A stretch of DNA of 40,882 bases from Prevotella sp. CAG:1058 (GTDB taxonomy: Bacteria; Bacteroidota; Bacteroidia; Bacteroidales; Bacteroidaceae), in assembly GCA_000433175.1 (NCBI GenBank), contig HF986677.1, positions 1 to 40,882 of the forward strand, written 5' to 3'. Below, piece by piece: positions 24,512 to 33,152 of the stretch. Made by a program: the position numbers and the translations under genes. A model generated the notes under the pieces. That model made no database searches, had not been told where the DNA came from, and saw nothing but the letters and a program-made list of their open reading frames with translations. Within the stretch, counting starts at the first letter, position 1, and every line of letters starts with the position of its first letter.

Positions 24512-25657
24512 ATGAGAACCATAACATTGCTCCAACCCACAAAAACGGTGTTCGGCACAGGATGTATTGAACAGTTTGCCGATGACTATCTAAAACTAGG
24601 CTACAAAAGGCTTTTCATCGTAACAATGCCTGTCGTACGCCCTGCCATATCTGCCTTGACTGACAAACTTGCAGCCAACGGAGTATGTATAAAGTTTTAT
24701 GAGGATGTGCACGGCGAACCGTCGATTGCCGATTTCAAGGCCATGCTCAAGTCAGCAGAGGATTTCGAGGCTGACAGCTTTATCGGAATAGGTGGAGGCA
24801 GCATACTCGACCTTACGAAACTGGCGGCAACCTTGGTAGGAAGCACGCAACAAATTGAAGACCTTTTCGGTACAGGACTTATCGAGCGCCGTGGCAAATG
24901 GTTTGCTTGTGCCCCGACAACGGCTGGCACCGGCAGCGAGATGTCTCCTAACGCAATTCTCCTTGATGAGCGCGATGCTTTGAAAAAAGGCGTTGTCAGC
25001 CCGTACTTGATTGCCGATGCGGCTTATATTGACCCAAAGCTGACATGGACCGTTCCTGCCAAGATAACTGCAGAGACCGGAATGGACGCTATCACCCACT
25101 GTATTGAGGCGTATACCAACAAGTTTGCCCATCCGATGGTGGATATGTTTGCAATTAAAGGCATCAGCCTTATAGCCGCCAACCTTGCAAAAGCGGTGAA
25201 AAACGGGAACGACGTAGAAGCCAGGGAAGCATTGGCTGCCGGAAGCATGTATGGTGGAATGTGCCTCGGCCCGGTAAATACGGCGGCCGTTCATGCGTTA
25301 TCTTATCCGCTTGGCGGTGAATATCATATTTCACATGGACTTTCCAACGCGATACTTTTGCCTTCGGTTATGCGCTTCAACTGTCAGGCTAATGTACGCA
25401 AATATGCGGAAGTGGCAATTGCCTGTGGTGTTGAACCTTGTGCAACTGACAAGGAAACAGTAATGAAGGGTGTTGAATTCATTGAGAACCTGTCAAGGGA
25501 ATGCGGTATCCCTACTACTTTAACGGAAATAGGCATACCGCGTTCGGCTGTCGACCACATGGCTAAGGCAGCAATGGAAGTTCAGCGTTTGCTGAAGAAC
25601 AATCCGCGTGAAGTTACGGAAAGTGATGCAAAAAAAATATACGAAACACTGTATTGA
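24512..25657 (+). CDS. Iron-dependent alcohol dehydrogenase (lactaldehyde-reductase type)
   Basis: This 381-residue group III alcohol dehydrogenase shows the NAD-binding GGGSILDL (94-101), the TTAGTGSE motif (136-143) and the four metal ligands Asp192, His196, His261 and His275 in the expected order. Relatives include FucO-type lactaldehyde reductases and 1,3-propanediol or methanol dehydrogenases. In this cluster it may reduce an aldehyde released by the DapA-like aldolase, for example glycolaldehyde, lactaldehyde or glyceraldehyde, or oxidise an alcohol precursor. That is inference. Confidence 0.92.
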   Translation: MRTITLLQPTKTVFGTGCIEQFADDYLKLGYKRLFIVTMPVVRPAISALTDKLAANGVCIKFYEDVHGEPSIADFKAMLKSAEDFEADSFIGIGGGSILDLTKLAATLVGSTQQIEDLFGTGLIERRGKWFACAPTTAGTGSEMSPNAILLDERDALKKGVVSPYLIADAAYIDPKLTWTVPAKITAETGMDAITHCIEAYTNKFAHPMVDMFAIKGISLIAANLAKAVKNGNDVEAREALAAGSMYGGMCLGPVNTAAVHALSYPLGGEYHISHGLSNAILLPSVMRFNCQANVRKYAEVAIACGVEPCATDKETVMKGVEFIENLSRECGIPTTLTEIGIPRSAVDHMAKAAMEVQRLLKNNPREVTESDAKKIYETLY

Positions 25658-25665
25658 TTGAAAGT

Positions 25666-25726
25666 CAAGAATCAAGATGGACTTTGCATGGCCTTTTATA
25701 TTGAGGGAAAGTCTTCTTGATTCTTG
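25666..25726 (+). terminator. Long hairpin after the alcohol dehydrogenase gene
   Basis: CAAGAATCAAGA (25666-25677) pairs with TCTTGATTCTTG (25715-25726), and GACTTT (25680-25685) pairs with AAAGTC (25708-25713) inside it. A T-rich stretch follows (to about 25750). A longer reading of the next gene would begin within this stem, which argues for its start at 25764. Confidence 0.7.
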
Positions 25727-25763
25727 GTCTTTTATTTGTTATACTTTTTTAATAAGTATGCTT

Positions 25764-26810
25764 ATGAATACGAAACCAATTCTCGCCATAACAATGGGCG
25801 ACCCGGCCGGAATAGGACCGGAGATAATAATCAAGGCGTTAAGTTTGAAAGAGACATACGACAAGTGTGCCCCGATTGTCACCGGAGACGCAGCCGTAAT
25901 GAAATATGCTGCTCAGCAAGCAGGAAGCGAATTGGCAATAAATGCTGTATCTGATGTAAAAAATGCGAAGTTCCAATATGGAACAATCGACGTTTACGAC
26001 CTTCATTGCATAGACATGCAGACTTTCAAGCAAGGTGAGGTTGCCGCCCAATGCGGCGATGCGGCATTTAAAGCCGTGGTAAAAGCCATTGAACTGGCTA
26101 TGGCAGGTGAAGTAGACGGTACGGTAACGGCTCCGCTGAATAAGGAAGCACTTAATCTTGCAGGTCATCATTTTGATGGTCATACGGAGATTTACGCCCA
26201 TTATACTGATACGAAGAAATATGCCATGCTTTTGGCTGATGATTTCATGCGTGTAATTCATGTCTCGACACACGTGCCTTTGCGCCAGGCTTGTGACCTA
26301 GTCAAGAAACAAAGGATAATGGATGTTTCGGAGCTGATAATCGATGCATGCAAGCAGTTCGGTATAAAAGAACCCCATATTGGTATTGCTGGATTGAATC
26401 CGCACGCAAGCGACAACGGTCTTTTTGGCAGCGAGGAGAAGGAAGAGATAATACCCGCTGTGGAAGAGCTGAAGTCAAAGGGATACAATGTTGAAGGTCC
26501 TGTACCGCCTGATACTCTTTTTGCCAAAGCCAAGTGTGGAAAATTCGATGGTTGCGTTGCGATGTATCATGACCAGGGACATATCCCGTTCAAGGTTGTA
26601 GGGTTTAATTGGAACAAGGAAACAGGCAAGATGGAAAGCGCGAAGGGTGTCAACATAACGCTTGGATTACCTATAATACGAGTTTCAGTTGACCACGGAA
26701 CGGCTTTCGACGTGGCAGGCAAAGGTGTCGCAAGTGCTGACGCAATGTTGCTCTCGATAGACTATGCTACACGCATGGCAGAAAACAGGAAGAACAAAAT
26801 AATGAATTGA
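25764..26810 (+). CDS. pdxA2: PdxA2-type 4-phosphoerythronate/threonate dehydrogenase
   Basis: This 348-residue PdxA-family oxidoreductase opens with ITMGDPAGIGPE (9-20). Metal-binding histidines are His170 (STHVP), His214 (NPHASD) and His269 (YHDQGH). SVDHGTAFD near 308-316 is also conserved. PdxA proper makes a vitamin B6 precursor. The PdxA2 branch oxidatively decarboxylates 4-phosphorylated four-carbon sugar acids to dihydroxyacetone phosphate, and the directly following DUF1537 kinase indicates this role. Upstream in-frame starts fall in a hairpin, so the ATG at 25764 is chosen, with 25758 as the alternative. Confidence 0.88.
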   Translation: MNTKPILAITMGDPAGIGPEIIIKALSLKETYDKCAPIVTGDAAVMKYAAQQAGSELAINAVSDVKNAKFQYGTIDVYDLHCIDMQTFKQGEVAAQCGDAAFKAVVKAIELAMAGEVDGTVTAPLNKEALNLAGHHFDGHTEIYAHYTDTKKYAMLLADDFMRVIHVSTHVPLRQACDLVKKQRIMDVSELIIDACKQFGIKEPHIGIAGLNPHASDNGLFGSEEKEEIIPAVEELKSKGYNVEGPVPPDTLFAKAKCGKFDGCVAMYHDQGHIPFKVVGFNWNKETGKMESAKGVNITLGLPIIRVSVDHGTAFDVAGKGVASADAMLLSIDYATRMAENRKNKIMN

Positions 26811-26826
26811 GATAATGTTTTTGTAT

Positions 26827-26863
26827 GACTGATATGGTTGGTTTGTTTCATGCCGTATCAGTC
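26827..26863 (+). terminator. Hairpin between pdxA2 and the kinase gene
   Basis: GACTGATATGG (26827-26837) pairs with CCGTATCAGTC (26853-26863) with one G-U, followed by TTTAATTATTT. It sits directly before the kinase start at 26880 and excludes the longer reading beginning at 26838. Confidence 0.65.
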
Positions 26864-26879
26864 TTTAATTATTTGGGTC

Positions 26880-28001
26880 ATGATAATTGTCATTGCAGAC
26901 GACATTACCGGAGCTGCTGAAATAGCAGGCGCGGCATTGAGGTATAAGCTCAACACGATGCTTACCATTGGTTATGCCGACGTGCCTCAGTCTACTCAGG
27001 TTTGGGTGATAGCAACCGACACGCGTTCGGTAAGTAGGGCAGATGCCGTCAATACTGTTAATGGGATAATCGGGCGACTTGATAAGAAAGATAATATTCT
27101 TTTCAAGAAGACAGACTCTGTTTTAAGGGGACATGTCGCTGCCGAGTTAAATGCCATGCTTAAAGGGATGAGGTATTCAAAGGCTTTGCTCATTCCGCAG
27201 AATCCTTCGAGGAGAAGAATAATAAGAGACGGTATTTATTATATTAACGGCGAACCTGTTGACAAGACTCAGTTCAGGCATGACCCGGAATTTCCAATCA
27301 CAACGTCCGAGGTAAGGAATATACTTGGCGTGGAAGTTAATGTACAGGCTTTAAATACTGACAGGTCTTGTTCCGTTGATGGTATTTGTGTTGCTGATGC
27401 GTCAAGTATTGAGGATATTAAGACGCAATTGCATAGGGCTGGTGCGGAGTGTCTGTATGCAGGCGGTGTTGATTTCTTTAGTGCTTTGCTTGAAAGGGAA
27501 TATCCTGACGTAGTTGTGGAGAAAAACGCAAAATGCAAGATAAACCCTGAGAAGTATTCAATAATCGTATGTGGAAGTACGCAAAGCAAGGATATATCCG
27601 ATAGCTGGTTCGTCAGGTTGTCTGGAACACGTATTTCTGTAATGCCGGATGATGTTTTTGCCGGAAAGCCGGCATGCTGCTGGTTCGAGTCGTTATGCAG
27701 GCTGTATGGTGAGCACAATTCGCTTGCAATAGCCATAGGTCCGAAAGAAGACGGAGGACCGGAATGTGCTGTAAGGTTAAGGCATATTATGTCAGACGCG
27801 GTAAAGATGTTAGTTGAAGCGCAATGTCCTGATACAATGATAATTGAGGGTGGTGCTACTGCATATTCAATAATAAGTAGTCTTTGCTGGAATGATTTTA
27901 AGTTGAAATGCGAGTATGCCCCCGGAATTGTAGGAATGGTTCACGGGCGGACAGAAGTTGTTCTGAAGCCGGGCAGTTATCCATGGGGTGATGTTTTGTA
28001 G
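26880..28001 (+). CDS. DUF1537 four-carbon acid sugar kinase
   Basis: This is a 373-residue kinase. Family motifs are seen in order: ADDITGAAEIAG (N-terminal substrate domain, from about residue 6), KKTDSVLRGHVAAEL, the NPSRRRIIRDG segment, then a C-terminal nucleotide domain with CGSTQSKD, GPKEDGG, EGGATAYSI and KPGSYPWGD. DUF1537 kinases are established to phosphorylate D-threonate, erythronate or related sugar acids at O-4. Their products are used by PdxA2 enzymes, and the gene just upstream is one. Which sugar acid is used here cannot be read. The start MIIVIADD at 26880 is chosen over an upstream in-frame ATG inside the hairpin. It is the last gene of the cluster. Confidence 0.9.
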   Translation: MIIVIADDITGAAEIAGAALRYKLNTMLTIGYADVPQSTQVWVIATDTRSVSRADAVNTVNGIIGRLDKKDNILFKKTDSVLRGHVAAELNAMLKGMRYSKALLIPQNPSRRRIIRDGIYYINGEPVDKTQFRHDPEFPITTSEVRNILGVEVNVQALNTDRSCSVDGICVADASSIEDIKTQLHRAGAECLYAGGVDFFSALLEREYPDVVVEKNAKCKINPEKYSIIVCGSTQSKDISDSWFVRLSGTRISVMPDDVFAGKPACCWFESLCRLYGEHNSLAIAIGPKEDGGPECAVRLRHIMSDAVKMLVEAQCPDTMIIEGGATAYSIISSLCWNDFKLKCEYAPGIVGMVHGRTEVVLKPGSYPWGDVL

Positions 28002-28275
28002 TAGTAAACGGGATTCTAGGCTTGTAATGATTTTTTATCCGTTGTTGTTCCGCTTTTAATTGACGGACGATATGTACTTATAACGCTAATTTTGATGAAA
28101 GTGTTCCTGTTTTTATGGGGATATTTTTGTACTTTTATGAATTGTTTTTAAAGTTAATCTTGTTATTTAGCGCTTATTTGTGGTATGGTAAATTACTGAA
28201 TCCACATAAATCAATAAAACACGCAGTTTGAAAATTTTTCTACCATATTGTAACGTTTTTTGTGTAGATTTTTTA
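28002..28275. other. AT-rich spacer after the acid-sugar cluster
   Basis: This gap separates the acid-sugar cluster from the glycogen genes. I see no gene and no convincing terminator hairpin; only a weak AACGG/CCGTT pair near 28010-28065. Confidence 0.4.
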
Positions 28276-28283
28276 TATCTTTG
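28276..28283 (+). promoter_or_regulatory. -7 box of the glycogen operon
   Basis: TATCTTTG followed by CAG fits TAnnTTTG. A TTG occurs upstream at 28248-28250, but with a 25-base spacer. The leader is about 20 bases. Confidence 0.5.
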
Positions 28284-28306
28284 CAGCGTTTTATTTATTA
28301 GGTATA

Positions 28307-29974
28307 ATGGTAACAGGATTATTATCGCCCGATTATATATTTGAATCGAGTTGGGAAGTATGCAATAAGGTTGGAGGAATATATACGGTCCTTTCAACGC
28401 GCGCAAAAACATTACAAGACGCATTCAGAGATAAGATAATATTCATAGGCCCGGATTTGGCTGATGCTAATGATTTGTATTTCTTAGAAGATGAAACTTT
28501 GTTTATTGAATGGAGAAAACAGGCTTTGGCGGAAGGTCTGGCAATAAGGGTTGGCCGTTGGAAGGTTCCAGGCGAACCAATTGCAGTTTTGGTGGATTTC
28601 AGCCAATATTTCAAAGATAAAAACGAGATTTACACCCGATTGTGGGAACTGTATCAGGTCGACAGCCTGCATGCATACGGCGATTATGACGAAGCTTCGA
28701 TGTTTTCTTACGGAGCAGCTAAGGTTGTAGAAAGTTTCTATAATTTCTATCTTGACAAGTCAAAGAAAGTCATATATCATGGTAATGAATGGATGACTGG
28801 TTTGGGTTTGCTTTACATAAACAGCAAATTGCCAAATATAGCAACATTGTTTACAACTCATGCAACAAGCATCGGCCGTAGCATAGCAGGAAACAATAAA
28901 CCTTTGTATGATTATTTGTTCGCATACAACGGTGATCAAATGGCTTGTGAATTGAACATGCAAAGCAAGCATTCGATAGAGAAACAGACAGCGATGAATG
29001 TCGACTGTTTTACAACCGTAAGTGAAATTACGGCCAACGAATGCAAGGAACTCATGGGGAAACCTGTTGATTTTGTATTGCCAAACGGGTTTGAGAATGA
29101 TTTTGTGCCAAAGGGTGCGCAGTTTACCAGAAAACGCAATGCAGCGCGTAAACGCATATTTGAAGTGGCAAATGCATTGCTCGGTGTTGATTTTGATGAC
29201 CAGAACACTTTGGTAATATCGACAAGTGGACGTTATGAATTCAGGAATAAAGGTGTCGATGTGTATATCGAAGCCATGAACCGTCTGCAAAGAGACAACC
29301 GTTTGAATAAGAAGATACTTGCTTTCATAGAGGTTCCGGGCTGGGTTGGTGAACCACGCCAGGATTTGATAGACCGCCTGAACTCAGGACACAAGTTTGA
29401 TACACCTTTGCACGTTCCGATGATTACTCATTGGTTGCATAATATGAGTCATGACAACGTGCTCGACATGATGAAGTATCTTGACATGCAGAATCGTAAA
29501 GAAGATAATGTGAAGTTGATTTTCCTGCCTTGTTATCTTAATGGTGACGATGGCATTTTCAACATGAAATATTATGACCTTGTACTTGGTAACGACATGT
29601 GTATTTACCCGTCTTATTATGAGCCGTGGGGATATACTCCGTTGGAGGCAATAGCATTCAAGGTGCCGTGCATAACTTCTGATTTGGCAGGTTTTGGTCT
29701 TTGGGCTAATTCGGAGATCGGTCATGTTGGCGAAATAATAGACGGTGTAAAGGTTGTGCACCGTACTGACTATAATTATTCTGAAGTGGCAGACAAAATA
29801 AAGGATACTGTTGCGGAGTTTTCAAATTTCACGGCAGCAGACGTTAAGAAATCACGCAGCAATGCTGAAAAGTTGTCTAAAAAAGCTCTTTGGAGTAATT
29901 TTATCAAATATTATTACGAGGCTTATGATTTTGCTTTGCGCCGAGCAGAAGAAAGGATGTTGGCAAGTAAATAA
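28307..29974 (+). CDS. GT3-type glycogen synthase
   Basis: This 555-residue glycosyltransferase resembles the eukaryotic-type GT3 glycogen synthases found in Bacteroidetes rather than bacterial GT5 GlgA. KVGGIY (22-27) is the donor/acceptor-site lysine-glycine motif, and YPSYYEPWGYTPLEA (about 433-447) is nearly the yeast Gsy wording. It elongates alpha-1,4-glucan, probably from UDP-glucose given the GT3 relation; the donor is inferred. It is followed after 72 bases by the phosphorylase, and I see no separate promoter there, so the two form one operon for synthesis and breakdown of storage glucan. Confidence 0.92.
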   Translation: MVTGLLSPDYIFESSWEVCNKVGGIYTVLSTRAKTLQDAFRDKIIFIGPDLADANDLYFLEDETLFIEWRKQALAEGLAIRVGRWKVPGEPIAVLVDFSQYFKDKNEIYTRLWELYQVDSLHAYGDYDEASMFSYGAAKVVESFYNFYLDKSKKVIYHGNEWMTGLGLLYINSKLPNIATLFTTHATSIGRSIAGNNKPLYDYLFAYNGDQMACELNMQSKHSIEKQTAMNVDCFTTVSEITANECKELMGKPVDFVLPNGFENDFVPKGAQFTRKRNAARKRIFEVANALLGVDFDDQNTLVISTSGRYEFRNKGVDVYIEAMNRLQRDNRLNKKILAFIEVPGWVGEPRQDLIDRLNSGHKFDTPLHVPMITHWLHNMSHDNVLDMMKYLDMQNRKEDNVKLIFLPCYLNGDDGIFNMKYYDLVLGNDMCIYPSYYEPWGYTPLEAIAFKVPCITSDLAGFGLWANSEIGHVGEIIDGVKVVHRTDYNYSEVADKIKDTVAEFSNFTAADVKKSRSNAEKLSKKALWSNFIKYYYEAYDFALRRAEERMLASK

Positions 29975-30046
29975 TCTGATATTATTTTGTTAACAGAGTT
30001 TGTAAAATTATTAAAAAATTGAATATATAGGACTTAACAACAAATT

Positions 30047-32602
30047 ATGAAAATTAAAGTTGATTATGTCAATGCTCCTCAATGGACGGAGTTGACGGTA
30101 AAGTCAAGATTGCCCGAACAGCTGAAGTGTTTGGACGAATTGGCTCATAACATGTGGTGGGCTTGGAATTATGAGGCAAGGGATTTGTGGAGAGACCTTG
30201 ACGAACAATTGTATGAAGAGGTAGGCCGCAACCCGGTTCTGTTGCTTGAGCGTCTTAGCTATGACCGCAAGGAAGAAATCGTTCGTGACAAAGCAATAAT
30301 GAAGAAGGTTAAGGACGTGTACTCTTTGTTCAGGAAGTACATGGACGTAAAACCTGACAAGAAGCGCCCGTCTGTTGCATACTTCAGTATGGAGTATGGT
30401 ATCAACCAGGTATTGAAAATATATTCAGGCGGTTTGGGAATGCTCGCCGGCGATTATCTTAAGGAAGCTTCAGACAGCAATGTCGACATGTGTGCAGTTG
30501 GTTTCCTTTATAGATACGGTTATTTCAAGCAGTCTCTCAGTATGGACGGACAGCAGATTGCTAATTATGAAGCCCAGAACTTCAACTCTTTACCTATAGA
30601 GCGCCAATATGACAATGAAGGCAATCCGTTGGTTGTTGATGTTCCTTATGCTAATTATCTTGTTCATGCTTACGTATGGTGCGTGAACGTTGGCCGTATA
30701 AAACTGTATCTGCTTGATACTGATAATGAAATGAACTCTGATTTCGACAAACCAATCACTCATTCACTTTATGGTGGCGATTGGGAGAACCGCCTGAAGC
30801 AGGAAATTCTTCTTGGTATAGGTGGTATTCTTACATTGAAGAAGTTAGGTATAAAGAAAGACGTTTATCATTGTAATGAGGGACATGCAGCCCTCTGCAA
30901 CCTGCAGCGTTTGTGCGACTATGTACAAGGCGGACTGACATTCAACCAGGCTCTTGAGCTTGTACGTGCTTCTTCGCTTTATACAGTGCATACTCCTGTG
31001 CCTGCCGGCCATGACTATTTTGACGAGGGACTTTTCGGTAAGTACATGGGTGGTTATCCTTCTGTTCTTGGCATTAGCTGGGATGAGTTCATCGGTATGG
31101 GACGTACCAACCCTGACGATCATAACGAAAAGTTCTGTATGTCAACATTTGCATGCAACACTTGCCAGGAAGTCAATGGTGTGAGCAAGCTGCACGGTTG
31201 GGTAAGCCAGAAGATGTTCTCCGGAATATGGAAGGGTTATTATCCTGAGGAAAACCATGTAGGATACGTTACCAACGGCGTACACTTCCCGACATGGGCG
31301 GCTACAGAATGGCGTAAGCTTTATGCCCAGTATTTTGACAGTTCGTTCATGTCTGATCAAAGTAACGAGAGCATTTGGCATGCAATTTATAAAGTTCCTG
31401 ATGATGTTATTTGGGATACGCGCATGGCGCTGAAGAAGAAACTGACCGACTATATCCGCGACAAGTTCCGCGAGACATGGTTGAAGAACCAGGGTGACCC
31501 TGCTCGTGTCGTTTCTTTGCTAGAGAAAATCAATCCCAATGCGCTGATGATTGGTTTCTGCCGTCGATTCGCTACTTACAAGCGTGCACACTTGTTGTTC
31601 ACCGACCTTGAGCGCTTGTCTAAGATTGTCAATAATCCCGAGCATCCCGTACAGTTCCTCTTCGCAGGAAAGGCACACCCTGCCGACGGTGCAGGCCAGG
31701 GACTTATCAAGAAGATATTTGAGATAAGCCAACGTCCTGAATTCCTCGGTAAGATTATCTTCCTCGAGGATTACGACATGCAGCTTGCACGCCGCCTCGT
31801 ATCAGGTGTCGACATCTGGATGAATACTCCTACACGTCCGCTTGAGGCTTCAGGAACATCAGGCGAAAAGGCAGAGATGAATGGTGTCGTAAACCTTTCT
31901 GTACTTGACGGATGGTGGTTGGAAGGCTACCGTGAAGGTGCCGGATGGGCATTGACCGAGAAACGTACGTATAAGAACCAGGGATATCAGGACCAGCTTG
32001 ATGCTGCGACGATATACGGTCTTCTTGAGAACGAAATTATCCCGTTGTACTATAATACTAACGAAAAAGGTTATAGCGAGGGCTGGATAAAGGTTATCAA
32101 GAACTCTATTGCGACAATCGCGCCACATTATACTATGAAGCGTCAGCTTGACGACTATTACAGCAAGTTCTATGTGAAGGAGGCCGCGCGCTTTAAGAAA
32201 CTTTCGGCTGACGACAACCGTTTGGCAAAGGACATTGCCCAGTGGAAGGAAACGGTAGCCGAGCGTTGGGATTCGATAACTGTTGTTTCCAAGGAGGCAA
32301 ACTTGCCTTCAACAGGTATGGAGACAGGTGTTGAATACAAGATAAGGTATGTCATCGACGAACAGGGTCTTAATGACGCAATCGGTCTTGAGTTTGTTTC
32401 CATTACAACAGACAAGAACGGAGAAGAAGGCATATCAAACGTATTCCCGTTCAAACTGATTGGCCATGAGGGCAACCTGTATACGTTCGAGGCTGTTATA
32501 GAGGCTTCTGCTGCAGGTACTTACAAGACTGGCGTCAGAATGTATCCTAAGAATAGCAATCTGCCTCATCGCCAGGACTTCTGCTATGTTAAGTGGTTGT
32601 AA
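30047..32602 (+). CDS. Alpha-glucan (glycogen) phosphorylase, GT35 short type
   Basis: This 851-residue cytoplasmic enzyme releases glucose 1-phosphate from alpha-1,4-glucan. An N-terminal DUF3417 region (about 10-110, [10 protein letters not shown]) precedes the GT35 core. The pyridoxal-phosphate lysine is about Lys608 in [14 protein letters not shown], where most homologues have [18 protein letters not shown] follows. The C-terminal about 95 residues form an added beta-rich segment typical of the Bacteroidetes/Thermus-type branch. It partners with the preceding glycogen synthase. It ends at a classic terminator at 32658-32686. Confidence 0.93.
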   Translation: MKIKVDYVNAPQWTELTVKSRLPEQLKCLDELAHNMWWAWNYEARDLWRDLDEQLYEEVGRNPVLLLERLSYDRKEEIVRDKAIMKKVKDVYSLFRKYMDVKPDKKRPSVAYFSMEYGINQVLKIYSGGLGMLAGDYLKEASDSNVDMCAVGFLYRYGYFKQSLSMDGQQIANYEAQNFNSLPIERQYDNEGNPLVVDVPYANYLVHAYVWCVNVGRIKLYLLDTDNEMNSDFDKPITHSLYGGDWENRLKQEILLGIGGILTLKKLGIKKDVYHCNEGHAALCNLQRLCDYVQGGLTFNQALELVRASSLYTVHTPVPAGHDYFDEGLFGKYMGGYPSVLGISWDEFIGMGRTNPDDHNEKFCMSTFACNTCQEVNGVSKLHGWVSQKMFSGIWKGYYPEENHVGYVTNGVHFPTWAATEWRKLYAQYFDSSFMSDQSNESIWHAIYKVPDDVIWDTRMALKKKLTDYIRDKFRETWLKNQGDPARVVSLLEKINPNALMIGFCRRFATYKRAHLLFTDLERLSKIVNNPEHPVQFLFAGKAHPADGAGQGLIKKIFEISQRPEFLGKIIFLEDYDMQLARRLVSGVDIWMNTPTRPLEASGTSGEKAEMNGVVNLSVLDGWWLEGYREGAGWALTEKRTYKNQGYQDQLDAATIYGLLENEIIPLYYNTNEKGYSEGWIKVIKNSIATIAPHYTMKRQLDDYYSKFYVKEAARFKKLSADDNRLAKDIAQWKETVAERWDSITVVSKEANLPSTGMETGVEYKIRYVIDEQGLNDAIGLEFVSITTDKNGEEGISNVFPFKLIGHEGNLYTFEAVIEASAAGTYKTGVRMYPKNSNLPHRQDFCYVKWL

Positions 32603-32657
32603 ACCGATGTCTATTTGCTGATTGATTCTGATTGTTAGATCGGAATAATTCATAATT

Positions 32658-32686
32658 GGAGGCATGTTTGACATGCCTCCTTTTTT
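32658..32686 (+). terminator. Rho-independent terminator of the glycogen operon
   Basis: GGAGGCATGT (32658-32667) and ACATGCCTCC (32671-32680) form a perfect 10-bp stem with a 3-base loop, followed by six T. Confidence 0.92.
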
Positions 32687-32770
32687 GTATCAAACCTTAC
32701 AATATTATTTTTTGTATTCCGTATCATTTTTATACTTACAAGATTGCATGATGGTTTGAACTTTACCATT

Positions 32771-32846
32771 GACCGTGTTTTGCCCTGTAAGAGATAGCCT
32801 TTTGCTTCGTTAAAGGTTACCTATTGCCCTGCAAAAGATAACCTTT
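32771..32846 (+). repeat. Intergenic hairpin repeat, copy 4
   Basis: It begins with GACCGTGTTTT, identical to the start of copy 1 at 117-127. It contains GATAGCCTTTT (32793-32803), AAAGGTTACCTATT (32812-32825) and AAAAGATAACCTTT (32833-32846), which pair imperfectly around loops gcttcgt and gccctgc. It lies in the 466-base gap between the glycogen terminator and comEC. Confidence 0.65.
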
Positions 32847-32967
32847 CATGTTGTAATCGTTCACGTTTTGTATAACTGTACTTGTTCTTGAAGTTGATGT
32901 CTGATACTATAATTGAGTAATTTGTTGATTGTTAGATATTTATGTCTATTTGCTGTTGTGTTAGGTT

Positions 32968-32983
32968 AATGTGATAACACATT
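32968..32983. promoter_or_regulatory. Small palindromic site upstream of comEC
   Basis: AATGTG (32968-32973), ATAA, CACATT (32978-32983) form a perfect 6-bp inverted repeat spaced by 4. It could bind a dimeric regulator, but it is too short to exclude chance. Confidence 0.25.
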
Positions 32984-33100
32984 GCTAATTTCGTCCAATT
33001 CCGTTAAGATTGCAAAGTGCTAGTTATTGATTTAATCAAACTTGTTTTTTACAGTATGGATTTAATTAATGAATCTCTGTAAGGCAATTGATTTTTTTCG

Positions 33101-33108
33101 TAAATTTG
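33101..33108 (+). promoter_or_regulatory. -7 box of comEC
   Basis: TAAATTTG fits TAnnTTTG. No TTG is found at the right distance upstream. The leader to 33153 is about 40 bases. Confidence 0.45.
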
Positions 33109-33152
33109 TAAACCTGTAAGAATTGAATAAATTAAGGCACAGTCATAATACC

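Noticed and set aside
25677..25763. Longer N-terminus for the PdxA2 gene
   Set aside because: The extra 29 codons run through a 60-base hairpin and are hydrophobic in a way unlike PdxA proteins; the family N-terminus begins at 25764.
25764..26810. PdxA for vitamin B6 biosynthesis
   Set aside because: Being directly followed by a DUF1537 kinase and co-clustered with a transporter and aldolase points to the catabolic PdxA2 branch; vitamin B6 partners such as pdxJ are not adjacent.
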